The notes under the pieces are model-generated. The model searched no databases. It saw only the letters and a program-made list of their open reading frames with translations, and had not been told where the DNA came from. A stretch of DNA of 40,660 bases from Sphingobacterium shayense (GTDB taxonomy: Bacteria > Bacteroidota > Bacteroidia > Sphingobacteriales > Sphingobacteriaceae), in assembly GCF_013179575.1 (NCBI RefSeq), contig NZ_JABMCQ010000017.1:1-40660 (forward strand), given 5' to 3'. Positions 17,048 to 24,513 of this stretch are shown here, one piece after another. A program made the position numbers and the translations under genes. Numbering within the stretch: position 1 is the stretch's first letter; the number at the start of each line of letters is the position of its first letter.

Positions 17048-18295
17048 TTATTTAGTTTGAAATCCTCGGTCTAAGAGATGTGTCCAAAATTCCGGATATG
17101 ATTTTTCTACAACAAGGGGTTCGTTAATTACTACTTCATCAAAAATTAAAGCCAAAGGGGCGAAGGCCATTGCCATTCTGTGATCTTCATAAGTATCAAA
17201 AGCAATTTGTTTCGGATAATGAACGTCGCTTGTTTTTATGTGATAGGTTTCTCCATCTGCGATTATTGTCGCACCGAATTTTTCAATTTCTTTTTTCAAG
17301 GCGGCAATACGATCTGTCTCTTTTATTTTTAAAGTCTCGACACCAGTAATAGAAATATCTCGTTTAATCACCGCCGCTAAGGCCACAATCGTCTGAGCGA
17401 GATCTGGACATTCTTTGAAATCAAATAATGTTTGATCATTACCTGAATTGACTTTGGTGATGCGAAGGCCCTCCTCATGAAAAGAACTTGCTACACCAAA
17501 GTGTTTCATAATATTGACTATTGCGATATCGCCTTGTAAACTATGCGCTTTTAATCCTGGTAATAAGATTGAGCCTTCTTTCGAAAGGGCCACCATAGAA
17601 TACCAATATGATGCTGCACTCCAATCTGGCTCAACGTAGATTGTTGACGGTTGGAATGGTTGGGAAGGAATTTGAATCAGATTTCCTGCCCACGTATGTT
17701 TAACCCCTGCCTCTTGAAGCATATTTAACGTCATGGTGACATAAGGGCGAGAAGTTAGCTCGCCTTGGATGTTTAATTTTAAACCATTTTGTAGTGATGC
17801 AGCAATCAACAATAGCGAAGAAATATATTGGCTACTAATGTTTCCTTGTATGCTAATATTATCCTCTTTCTGAATAAGTCCCCCTACAATATTGATGGGT
17901 GGGTAGTTTATATTATTTTCATATTGAATGTTTGCCCCAATTGTATGCAAAGCATCTACTAGAATTCCAATAGGCCGTTCCTGCATTCGTTTTGTTCCAG
18001 TTAATAGGAATTGCCCGCTAACTAAGTTAAGGTAAGACGTCAAAAAACGCATAGCAGTTCCGGCTGGTCCGATGTCGATTGTTATCTGTGCTTCCGATGG
18101 CGTCGATATTTGTTTTAACGCGTTTTTCAATATCACCGTATCGGCTGCATTTGAGAGATTCTCTACCTTGACGATGCCGTTGCTTAATGCTTGGATAATA
18201 AGAGCACGGTTGCTCTCTGATTTCGAACCAGTGAGCTGAACCGTACCATTTATTTCTTTATTTAGGTGGGAGAGAAGTAGTTTTTTCACGCTCAT
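17048..18295 (-). CDS. aroA: EPSP synthase
   Basis: 3-phosphoshikimate 1-carboxyvinyltransferase; joins phosphoenolpyruvate to shikimate-3-phosphate. 415 residues, slightly shorter than the 427 of E. coli. Motifs are GSKSESNRALIIQAL near the N-terminus, GPAGTAMRFLTSYL, GTKRMQERPIGILVDAL, and the C-terminal IKETDRIAALKKEIEKFGA and YEDHRMAMAFAPLAL. The ATG overlaps the TAA of the upstream DAHP synthase gene by one base (TAATG), so translation is coupled. Confidence 0.96.
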   Translation of the reverse strand: MSVKKLLLSHLNKEINGTVQLTGSKSESNRALIIQALSNGIVKVENLSNAADTVILKNALKQISTPSEAQITIDIGPAGTAMRFLTSYLNLVSGQFLLTGTKRMQERPIGILVDALHTIGANIQYENNINYPPINIVGGLIQKEDNISIQGNISSQYISSLLLIAASLQNGLKLNIQGELTSRPYVTMTLNMLQEAGVKHTWAGNLIQIPSQPFQPSTIYVEPDWSAASYWYSMVALSKEGSILLPGLKAHSLQGDIAIVNIMKHFGVASSFHEEGLRITKVNSGNDQTLFDFKECPDLAQTIVALAAVIKRDISITGVETLKIKETDRIAALKKEIEKFGATIIADGETYHIKTSDVHYPKQIAFDTYEDHRMAMAFAPLALIFDEVVINEPLVVEKSYPEFWTHLLDRGFQTK

Positions 18296-19401
18296 TATGC
18301 CTCCGCTACTGGCTTCACGTTCATTATTTCGTTTTGTTTGCGAATGGACTCGTTGTGCAACAGTTCAAGATATTTTGTTGCGAAATCTTCACCAATTGAT
18401 AGCGCTTTAGCTAGTTGGAGACGTTTTTCAACAATCTCATCCCAACGATTAACTTGAAGAATTGTTACGTTGTTGTCGCGTTTATATTCACCGATTTTTT
18501 CAGCGATTTTCATGCGATCGCCGATTTGTTTTAATATCGCATCATCGAGTTTATCAATTTGCTGACGTAATTCAGCTAATTTGTCTTCGAATGCCGGGTT
18601 ATCAGATTCCGGACGACGGACGGATAGATTATCTAGTAGTTCAGCTAATGCAGCCGGGGTTACTTGTTGTTTAGCATCAGTCCACGCAACTGACGGATCA
18701 ATATGTGATTCGATAATTAATCCTTGTAAATCCATGTCCATTGCTTTTTGAGCAATATATGGAAGTAATTCACGATTACCACAAATATGGCTTGGATCAT
18801 TGATGATCGGAAGTTCAGGGCAGGCTGATTTTAATTGGATTGCTAAATCCCACATAGGTTCGTTGCGGAATGCTGTTTTTTCGAAAGAAGAGAATCCGCG
18901 GTGAATAGCTCCTAATTTTTTTATTCCTGCGCCGTTAATACGTTCTAACGCACCGATCCATAATGAAAGGTCTGGGTTTACAGGATTCTTGACTAATACT
19001 GGAATGTCAACCCCTACTAGTGCGTCAGCAATTTCTTGTACAGTGAACGGGTTTGCAGTTGAGCGAGCTCCTACCCATAGGATGTCAACGCCCGCCGCTA
19101 ATGCTTCTTCTACGTGTTTTGCTGTAGCTACTTCTGTGGCAGTTAACAGACCTGTTTCTTCTTTTGCGCGTTTCAACCAAGTTAGACCAATACTGCCTAT
19201 TCCCTCGAATTCACCTGGACGCGTACGTGGTTTCCAAATACCAGCCCTTAAAACATTTACTTTGCCTGTATTTGCTAAAAGGTGAGCCGTAGAAACAAGT
19301 TGTTCTTCCGTTTCTGCACTACAAGGGCCTGAGATAATTAAAGGTTTGTCACCAGTATCTATCCAAGATTTTAAAGGTACGATGTCTAATGTATGTTTCA
19401 T
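18295..19401 (-). CDS. DAHP synthase-chorismate mutase fusion
   Basis: Bifunctional enzyme: the N-terminal DAHP synthase (about 1-260) condenses PEP and erythrose-4-phosphate, the first step of aromatic synthesis, and the C-terminal AroQ chorismate mutase (about 275-355) makes prephenate. 368 residues. The synthase part shows ISGPCSAET, LRAGIWKPRTRPGEFEG, and NDPSHICGNRE, as in the short beta-type family. The mutase part shows ELRQQIDKLDDAILKQIGDRMKIAEKIGEYKRDNN. The same fusion is known in Porphyromonas gingivalis, where prephenate acts through the mutase domain to inhibit the synthase. It follows pheA after 33 bases and overlaps aroA by one. Confidence 0.95.
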   Translation of the reverse strand: MKHTLDIVPLKSWIDTGDKPLIISGPCSAETEEQLVSTAHLLANTGKVNVLRAGIWKPRTRPGEFEGIGSIGLTWLKRAKEETGLLTATEVATAKHVEEALAAGVDILWVGARSTANPFTVQEIADALVGVDIPVLVKNPVNPDLSLWIGALERINGAGIKKLGAIHRGFSSFEKTAFRNEPMWDLAIQLKSACPELPIINDPSHICGNRELLPYIAQKAMDMDLQGLIIESHIDPSVAWTDAKQQVTPAALAELLDNLSVRRPESDNPAFEDKLAELRQQIDKLDDAILKQIGDRMKIAEKIGEYKRDNNVTILQVNRWDEIVEKRLQLAKALSIGEDFATKYLELLHNESIRKQNEIMNVKPVAEA

Positions 19402-19434
19402 TTCTTTTGATTTTTCGTTTTTAAGATATGTTAT

Positions 19435-20259
19435 TTAAGCCTTTTCGTTTTTGATATATTCACCCATGATGCTAAAGTTGACCGTGTGTTTTAGAACCTT
19501 ACGGATTGCAGCGTCATAGTCTGATTGTTTTTTCCATTCCACGTCGACGTAGAAGTCATATTCGTTTCGTCTTCCTACTACAGGCATCGACTGAATCTTA
19601 CTGAGATTCACATTTTGTTCGGCGAAGCAATGTAGAACGGTAGCCAAGGCTCCAACAGAATTTCCGGTTTGAAAGGAAAGCGATGCTTTGTTGGCATTTT
19701 TTTGTTCGACGACGTCATTTTTAAGAATTAGGAAGCGTGTTGCGTTTTTCTTATTTGTCTCGATGCGGTTTTCGAGTATGTTTAAGCCGTAAAGCTTGGC
19801 TGCTAAGCTGCTTGCAATTGCAGCTGTGTTTGTTAATTTGTTGTCTGATATAGATTTAGCGCAAGCCGCAGTATCCATACCTTCCTTAATTATCCAATCA
19901 GGATACTCTCCTAGGAATTCGTCACACTGACGTATCGCAATGGGATGTGATTCTACATATTTGATATCGGAAATCTTTACGCCCGGAAGCGCTATTAAAT
20001 TTTGGTGAATATTTAGATGGACTTCACCAACAATATGAAATCGGTAATCACGCAATAGGTTGTAATTAGGAAGGATACTTCCAGCTATTGAATTCTCAAT
20101 AGCCATAACAACATAATCTGCTTTGCCCTGTTTTAACATATCGCAGGTTTTTTTGAATGACTCGCATTCAATAGTTTCAATTTCGTTTCCGAAATATTTG
20201 AATGCGGCTTCCTCATGGAACGAGGCTTTAACCCCTTGTATTGCTATTCTTGTTTTCAT
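19435..20259 (-). CDS. pheA: Prephenate dehydratase
   Basis: Converts prephenate to phenylpyruvate, the committed step to Phe. 274 residues from the ATG at 20259; an ATG five codons earlier is less likely because MKTRIAIQGVKASFHEEAAFKYF is the family N-terminus. The catalytic domain (1-180) ends with the conserved TRF in NATRFLIL. A C-terminal ACT domain (about 195-274) carries GNSVGALATVL, but the Phe-binding ESRP of well-studied enzymes reads QSMP. There is no mutase domain, since that is fused to the next gene. It is the first enzyme gene after a Phe/Tyr-rich leader peptide and terminator (20275-20399). Confidence 0.95.
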   Translation of the reverse strand: MKTRIAIQGVKASFHEEAAFKYFGNEIETIECESFKKTCDMLKQGKADYVVMAIENSIAGSILPNYNLLRDYRFHIVGEVHLNIHQNLIALPGVKISDIKYVESHPIAIRQCDEFLGEYPDWIIKEGMDTAACAKSISDNKLTNTAAIASSLAAKLYGLNILENRIETNKKNATRFLILKNDVVEQKNANKASLSFQTGNSVGALATVLHCFAEQNVNLSKIQSMPVVGRRNEYDFYVDVEWKKQSDYDAAIRKVLKHTVNFSIMGEYIKNEKA

Positions 20260-20274
20260 CGTTAATGTTAACAT

Positions 20275-20316
20275 AACAAAAAAGGCCCCGACTATAGTTT
20301 CAGGACCTTTTTTGTT
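20275..20316 (-). terminator. Attenuator terminator upstream of pheA
   Basis: Minus-strand stem of 14 pairs: AACAAAAAAGGTCC (20316-20303) with GGGCCTTTTTTGTT (20288-20275), including one G-U wobble, and a 14-base loop. The T run lies in the 3' arm. It starts on the last base of the leader stop codon and ends 15 bases before the pheA ATG, so any transcript reaching pheA must pass it. Confidence 0.85.
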
Positions 20317-20399
20317 TATTTCGTATACGCATACAGATCCCAGTTCTTACTCTTAAAATAAAAATAATAAAAGTGAAAGTATGTAGTGCGTTTAGTCAT
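20316..20399 (-). CDS. Phe/Tyr leader peptide of the pheA operon
   Basis: 27-codon frame, ATG at 20399 and TAA at 20318-20316. Codons 7-15 read YFHFYYFYF; later come NWDLYAY and a final Thr-Lys. In total there are 6 Tyr, 4 Phe and 1 Trp, so 11 of 27 residues are aromatic. The peptide has no other plausible role: it is short, lies about 12 bases after the predicted transcription start, and its stop codon abuts the terminator. By analogy with enterobacterial pheL, scarcity of charged Phe or Tyr tRNA would stall the ribosome on codons 7-15 and allow read-through into pheA. Mixed Phe and Tyr codons suit an operon that supplies chorismate to both. Confidence 0.87.
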   Translation of the reverse strand: MTKRTTYFHFYYFYFKSKNWDLYAYTK

Positions 20400-20417
20400 G
20401 TCTCAAATTCTACTTTC

Positions 20418-20448
20418 CAAAAATAGTCTTTTTTTTTATATAAACAAA
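20418..20448 (-). promoter_or_regulatory. Promoter of the pheA-aro operon
   Basis: On the minus strand TTTG (20448-20445), exactly 19 bases, then TATTTTTG (20425-20418): a complete match to the Bacteroidota TTTG-N19-TAnnTTTG consensus. The predicted transcription start is near 20411, about 12 bases before the leader peptide ATG at 20399. Confidence 0.78.
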
Positions 20449-20910
20449 ATAATTTTTCTTTTTTTTATCGCTATAATTGGGCATAAATAATCGGTAATTT
20501 GTGTCGTTTTTTTAACAAATATTGACTGTTTTTTTGTTTGTTTAATTATTCTATTATACATCAAAAAATATTGTTTTTTGATGTATAATAGAGGTTTTGT
20601 GATTTACACGTGTATTTTTTTGGTGTATTTTATGTGTTTTTTTTACCAATTTTTGTGTTGTTTTCAGTGATAAAAATAGGTGTATATACGTGATTTTTTG
20701 TTTAAAATATGCTGTTTTTTTAACTAAAATATTTTTGCTTTTATCCGATTATATAAGAGAGTTTTCCAACGTGTTCAGGGGAGATTATGTGTATGTGTTT
20801 GATATTTAATAACTTATGTTTTAGGTAGCTTTTTTAGGTATTTATGGTAAAGATTCGTAACATTGATCCTGAAAAAACTGAGTCAGCGTGACATTTTTCA
20901 ATTGTTAATT
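20449..20910. other. T-skewed gene-free stretch
   Basis: Separates the divergent aromatic operon and EamA transporter. The plus strand has many runs of six or more T and few A runs, so the bias is strand-specific and not just AT richness. It contains a 19-bp perfect inverted repeat (20550-20592), the 10-bp palindrome TACACGTGTA (20605-20614), and TATTTTTG at 20730-20737, a possible -7 box for the transporter without a well-placed -33. A 15-codon frame (20844-20891) has nothing to support it. Confidence 0.5.
20550..20592. repeat. 19-bp perfect inverted repeat
   Basis: Arms 20550-20568 (TCTATTATACATCAAAAAA) and 20574-20592 are exact reverse complements, separated by five bases (TATTG). As RNA from either strand it would form a long hairpin whose A6/T6 run sits next to the loop, and no T run follows the base, so it is not a standard terminator. 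It lies about 100 bases upstream of the pheA-operon promoter and about 320 upstream of the EamA gene. Confidence 0.85.
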
Positions 20911-21768
20911 ATGTTATACATCCTTTTTAGCGTTTTATGTAGTGTTACTGTTTCTGTTATCATCAAGGTCGCTAGAAAAAATGCCGCAAACTATTTGCAT
21001 CTTATTGTTTGGAATTACCCCGTAGCTGTATTAGCAACAGTCGTATTTTTAAATCCAAGATTTGAGGGTGTCTCCATATCTTCACTTCCATGGGGACTTT
21101 ATATATCCCTAGCAATACTTTTACCCGTAATTTTTCTTTGTATTGCTTATGCAATACAATATAGTGGAATTGTAAAAACAGAGATCGCTCAGCGATTGTC
21201 GCTTTTTTTGCCACTACTAGCGGCATTTTTTCTTTTTCAAGAAGTTATAAGCTCGATTAAACTACTTGGAATAGGGATTGGGGTGGTCGCGATTATTTTA
21301 ACGATTGGGTGGAATAGAGACAAAGGTGCAATGGCGGGGGGGAAGTGGGGCTTCGCGTTGGCGGTATTTATTGGGATGGGAATCATTGATATCCTATTCA
21401 AGAAATTAGCAACATTTAATGGAGTTTCTTATTCTTACTCTATGTTAATTGTATTCATATTAGCAATGCTCGTTGCTTTTAGCTTACTTTTTTTTAATAT
21501 GTCCGTCAGCAAACAGCGTATGGATTTCAAAGTTATTATTTTTGGAATCCTATTAGGATTGTTCAATTTCGGGAATATTATGTTTTATATGAAGGCTCAC
21601 CGCGCTCTGTCCTCAAGTCCTTCGATTGTCTTCACCGGAATGAACATCGGTGTAATTTTGGTAGGCACACTTGTAGGTGTGTATGTTTTTAACGAACGAT
21701 TGACCAAATTCAATAGAGCTGGTATATTATTAGCGATTATCTCTGTTTTAATTATAGCATTTTTGTGA
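20911..21768 (+). CDS. EamA-family (DMT) transporter
   Basis: Inner-membrane transporter of the drug/metabolite superfamily. 285 residues from the ATG at 20911, with about ten hydrophobic helices and almost no soluble loops. The C-terminal half has the usual ALSSSPSIVFTGMNIGVILVGTLVGVYVFNERLTKFNRAGILLAI pattern. A longer frame from a TTG at 20863 adds a polar segment and is less likely. The substrate is unknown; family members export amino acids or metabolites. The next gene starts with a GTG overlapping its TGA by four bases. Confidence 0.88.
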   Translation: MLYILFSVLCSVTVSVIIKVARKNAANYLHLIVWNYPVAVLATVVFLNPRFEGVSISSLPWGLYISLAILLPVIFLCIAYAIQYSGIVKTEIAQRLSLFLPLLAAFFLFQEVISSIKLLGIGIGVVAIILTIGWNRDKGAMAGGKWGFALAVFIGMGIIDILFKKLATFNGVSYSYSMLIVFILAMLVAFSLLFFNMSVSKQRMDFKVIIFGILLGLFNFGNIMFYMKAHRALSSSPSIVFTGMNIGVILVGTLVGVYVFNERLTKFNRAGILLAIISVLIIAFL

Positions 21769-22382
21769 GTTTATTTGAAGATACATACATCACGATTGAG
21801 CAACCGAGTGTGGGAATGTTCAGAGATAAAGGAAGTAAATTTATTGCCTATGCTTACCCATTTAAACAAGAAACCTCGCTTAAAGAGATCGTTGCGGAAC
21901 TTAAAACCCTTCACCCAAAAGCTAGGCATCATTGCTGGGCATACCGCTTATCTCAAGATAGAAGCATATTTAGGGTTAATGATGATGGAGAGCCCTCAGG
22001 AACTGCTGGACGTCCTATATTGAACGTGTTGTTATCGAAAGATGTAACTAATATATTGGTTATCGTTGTACGTTACTTTGGCGGGACTTTACTCGGCGTT
22101 CCTGGTTTGATTAATGCCTACAAAATGGCGACGCTAGACGCTATGGAAAATGCGATGTTCGTTCAAAAAACCATAAATGATATTATTGTGATCCGATTCG
22201 GCTATTTACAAATGAACAGCGTGATGCGCTTGGTAAAGGAGGAAAATTTATCTATCTTAAAGCAAGAATTCGACAATACTTGCAGAATCGATATAGAAGT
22301 GCGCAAAATGCAGGTAAACGTTGTTGTTGATAAGCTAGAAAAAATGGAAGAAGTTACCTATTCTTTTGGAACCATATTATGA
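21765..22382 (+). CDS. yigZ: YigZ/IMPACT family protein
   Basis: 205 residues with the UPF0029 (IMPACT) N-terminal domain: DKGSKFIAYAYPF, HPKARHHCWAYRL, DDGEPSGTAGRPILNVL, and RYFGGTLLGVPGLINAYK; then a DUF1949-type C-terminal domain from about residue 140. The eukaryotic relative IMPACT modulates translation control through GCN1, but the role of the bacterial proteins is unclear. Translation probably starts at the GTG at 21765, overlapping the EamA stop (GTGA), and its own stop overlaps the next ATG (ATGA). The three genes therefore form a coupled unit. Confidence 0.92.
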   Translation: MSLFEDTYITIEQPSVGMFRDKGSKFIAYAYPFKQETSLKEIVAELKTLHPKARHHCWAYRLSQDRSIFRVNDDGEPSGTAGRPILNVLLSKDVTNILVIVVRYFGGTLLGVPGLINAYKMATLDAMENAMFVQKTINDIIVIRFGYLQMNSVMRLVKEENLSILKQEFDNTCRIDIEVRKMQVNVVVDKLEKMEEVTYSFGTIL

Positions 22383-23233
22383 TTGCAGACTCTGAATTAA
22401 TTTTGAACGCGGACGGTAGTATTTATCATTTAAATCTTTTGCCAGAGGATTTGGCGCCAACGATCATTTTTGTTGGAGATCCTGATCGAGTAGCGAGCGT
22501 TTCAAAATATTTCGATAAGATTGACATCCGAAAAGGAAAGCGGGAGTTTATCACCCATACGGGGATATTACGTGAAAAACGTATTTCAGTTATTTCTACA
22601 GGAATTGGCACTGACAATATCGATATTGTATTTAATGAGATCGATGCTTTAGCAAATATTGATTTTAATACACGTACGTTGAAAAGCAATTTAACAAGTC
22701 TTGATATTATTAGAATAGGAACTTCAGGATCAATTCAAGGTGATATTAAAATGGGGACGATACTTGCGAGTGAATATGCTATTGGTTTTGATGCCCTGAT
22801 GCAATTTTATAAAAAAAGTTATTCTCCTCAGGAATTAGAGATACAAACAGCGATTCAAGAAGAGTTCTCTAGTTTGTCATTTAAACCCTACGTCGGGCGA
22901 GCAAGTACAAAATTATTAGAGCAAATTGCAATCGAGCTGCCTAAAGGTATTACAATGACAGCGCCTGGTTTTTATGCTCCTCAAGGACGGTCCGTACGTT
23001 CGTCGAACGTATTTCCAGATCTAATCCAGCGTGTAAATGCCTTTAAAATAAACGGCCGATTAATAACCAACTTGGAAATGGAAACAGCGGGTATATATGC
23101 GCTTGCTAATATGTTTGGTCATCATGCACTTTCCATTAATGCAATTTTAGCAAGTAGGGTAAACGACGCTTTTTCAAGTAATCCCAAAGAAATTATTGAT
23201 CAGGCTATCCGTTATGTTTTGGATAGGATATAG
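22379..23233 (+). CDS. Nucleoside phosphorylase (PNP/UDP family)
   Basis: 284 residues. It shows the family phosphate-site segment IIFVGDPDRVASVSKYF, the STGIGTDNIDIVFNEI stretch, RIGTSGSIQGD, and the base/ribose-site NLEMETAGIYALANMFGHHALSINAILASRVN. It cleaves a nucleoside with phosphate to base and ribose-1-phosphate. The overall look is closest to uridine phosphorylase, but the base preference is not certain. Its start overlaps the yigZ stop by four bases. It converges on rodA with an 8-base gap; a 6-bp stem GGATAG/CTATCC spans this junction. Confidence 0.88.
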   Translation: MIADSELILNADGSIYHLNLLPEDLAPTIIFVGDPDRVASVSKYFDKIDIRKGKREFITHTGILREKRISVISTGIGTDNIDIVFNEIDALANIDFNTRTLKSNLTSLDIIRIGTSGSIQGDIKMGTILASEYAIGFDALMQFYKKSYSPQELEIQTAIQEEFSSLSFKPYVGRASTKLLEQIAIELPKGITMTAPGFYAPQGRSVRSSNVFPDLIQRVNAFKINGRLITNLEMETAGIYALANMFGHHALSINAILASRVNDAFSSNPKEIIDQAIRYVLDRI

Positions 23234-23241
23234 TTTGAGAT

Positions 23242-24513
23242 CTATCCGTTCAGTCCTTTTCGTCCGGAATCAAATCGTAATAAAATAAATAGGAGTATTG
23301 TAAAACTCCATAACGAGGAACCTCCATAGCTAATAAAAGGCAAAGGGATACCGATTACCGGTACAATACCAATGGTCATTCCAATGTTTATGAAGAAATG
23401 GAAGAAAAGTATAGAAGCAACACCATAGGCGTAAATCCGTGCAAAAGCAGTTCGTTGCCGTTCAGCGATGTTTACAAGTCGTATTAGCAGCGTCACATAG
23501 ATACTTATTAGAATCACGCAACCGACAAAGCCCCATTCTTCTCCAATTGTGCAAAATATAAAATCTGTACTTTGTTCAGGAACAAAGTTGTATTTCGTCT
23601 GAGTACCTTGCAAATATCCTTTTCCAAAAAGCTGACCAGATCCGATCGCTATCTTGGATTGATTAAGATTGTACCCCTGGCCGCGTGGATCATTCATCTT
23701 ACCCAAGATTATGTCAATACGGTTACGTTGATGCGATTGTAAAATGTGTTCGTAGGCGAAATCTACACAGAGAACATACACCGAGCACGCGGCGAAAAGA
23801 ATTCCCAAATTAATCAAGTATTTTCGTTTCTTACGTAAATTATACGCGAATAGCCCGCAAATAACAAGTAAAATTCCGATCAAAATCCATTGATTGATCA
23901 ATAATGCCATCACGAACAAAAAAATTGCCAGACCTCCGAGAATTAACAATGCATTTCCTACATAACCTTCTCTATAGAAAACAAGAATAAGAGCGAAGAA
24001 TGCTAGAGCTGATCCTGTGTCGGGTTGTAACATAACGAGGGCAACGGGAAAGAGGACAATTAAAGCGCCTATAATTAAAGTCTTTTTATTTGGATGTTTT
24101 TGTGTTTGACTGCTAAGGTACGATGCTAAAAGCAGGCATGTGGCCAGTTTACCAAATTCTGAAGGCTGGAGCCGAAAGCTTCCTATCGGGATCCACGCCT
24201 GATTTCCGCCAACATTTCGGCCTATCACAAGTACAGCGACCAAAAGAAGTACGACAATAACGTAAATTATTGGTGAAGCGGAGATAAAGAATTTTGAATC
24301 TATAATCAATATACTAAAACCGATTATTAGAGCTGTGAGGATATAAATCGACTGTTTTCCGTAATTGGTACCTAGATTGAATAAACCAGGTTGATCGGGG
24401 TCAAAGACCGCTGCATGAATGTTAAACCAACCTATCAAACATAATGAGAACCAAAGAAAGATTGTAAACCAATCTATTCTACCAAAGAAACTTTTTTCAC
24501 CCAGCTTATTCAT
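23242..24513 (-). CDS. rodA: RodA, SEDS-family glycan polymerase
   Basis: Peptidoglycan glycosyltransferase that works with PBP2 in the elongation complex; inner membrane. 423 residues with about ten membrane segments. Characteristic stretches are NVGGNQAWIPIGSFRLQPSEFGKLATCLLLA, VMLQPDTGSALAFF (with the essential Asp in QPD), GKGYLQGTQTKYNFVPEQSTDFIFCTIGEEWGF, and the terminal GIPLPFISYGGSSL. Last gene of the mreB-mreC-mreD-mrdA-rodA operon; its start overlaps the end of mrdA by 8 bases. Confidence 0.96.
   Translation of the reverse strand: MNKLGEKSFFGRIDWFTIFLWFSLCLIGWFNIHAAVFDPDQPGLFNLGTNYGKQSIYILTALIIGFSILIIDSKFFISASPIIYVIVVLLLVAVLVIGRNVGGNQAWIPIGSFRLQPSEFGKLATCLLLASYLSSQTQKHPNKKTLIIGALIVLFPVALVMLQPDTGSALAFFALILVFYREGYVGNALLILGGLAIFLFVMALLINQWILIGILLVICGLFAYNLRKKRKYLINLGILFAACSVYVLCVDFAYEHILQSHQRNRIDIILGKMNDPRGQGYNLNQSKIAIGSGQLFGKGYLQGTQTKYNFVPEQSTDFIFCTIGEEWGFVGCVILISIYVTLLIRLVNIAERQRTAFARIYAYGVASILFFHFFINIGMTIGIVPVIGIPLPFISYGGSSLWSFTILLFILLRFDSGRKGLNG

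Noticed and set aside
20550-20592. Inverted repeat as an intrinsic terminator
   Set aside because: The T run is next to the loop and not after the stem, and no gene ends nearby on either strand.
20844-20891. 15-codon upstream frame before the EamA transporter (MVKIRNIDPEKTESA)
   Set aside because: No ribosome-binding site, no biased codon content and no hairpin linked to it; length is within chance expectation.
20863-20910. TTG start extending the EamA transporter by 16 residues
   Set aside because: Adds a polar segment ahead of the first membrane helix; the ATG at 20911 gives the usual DMT N-terminus.
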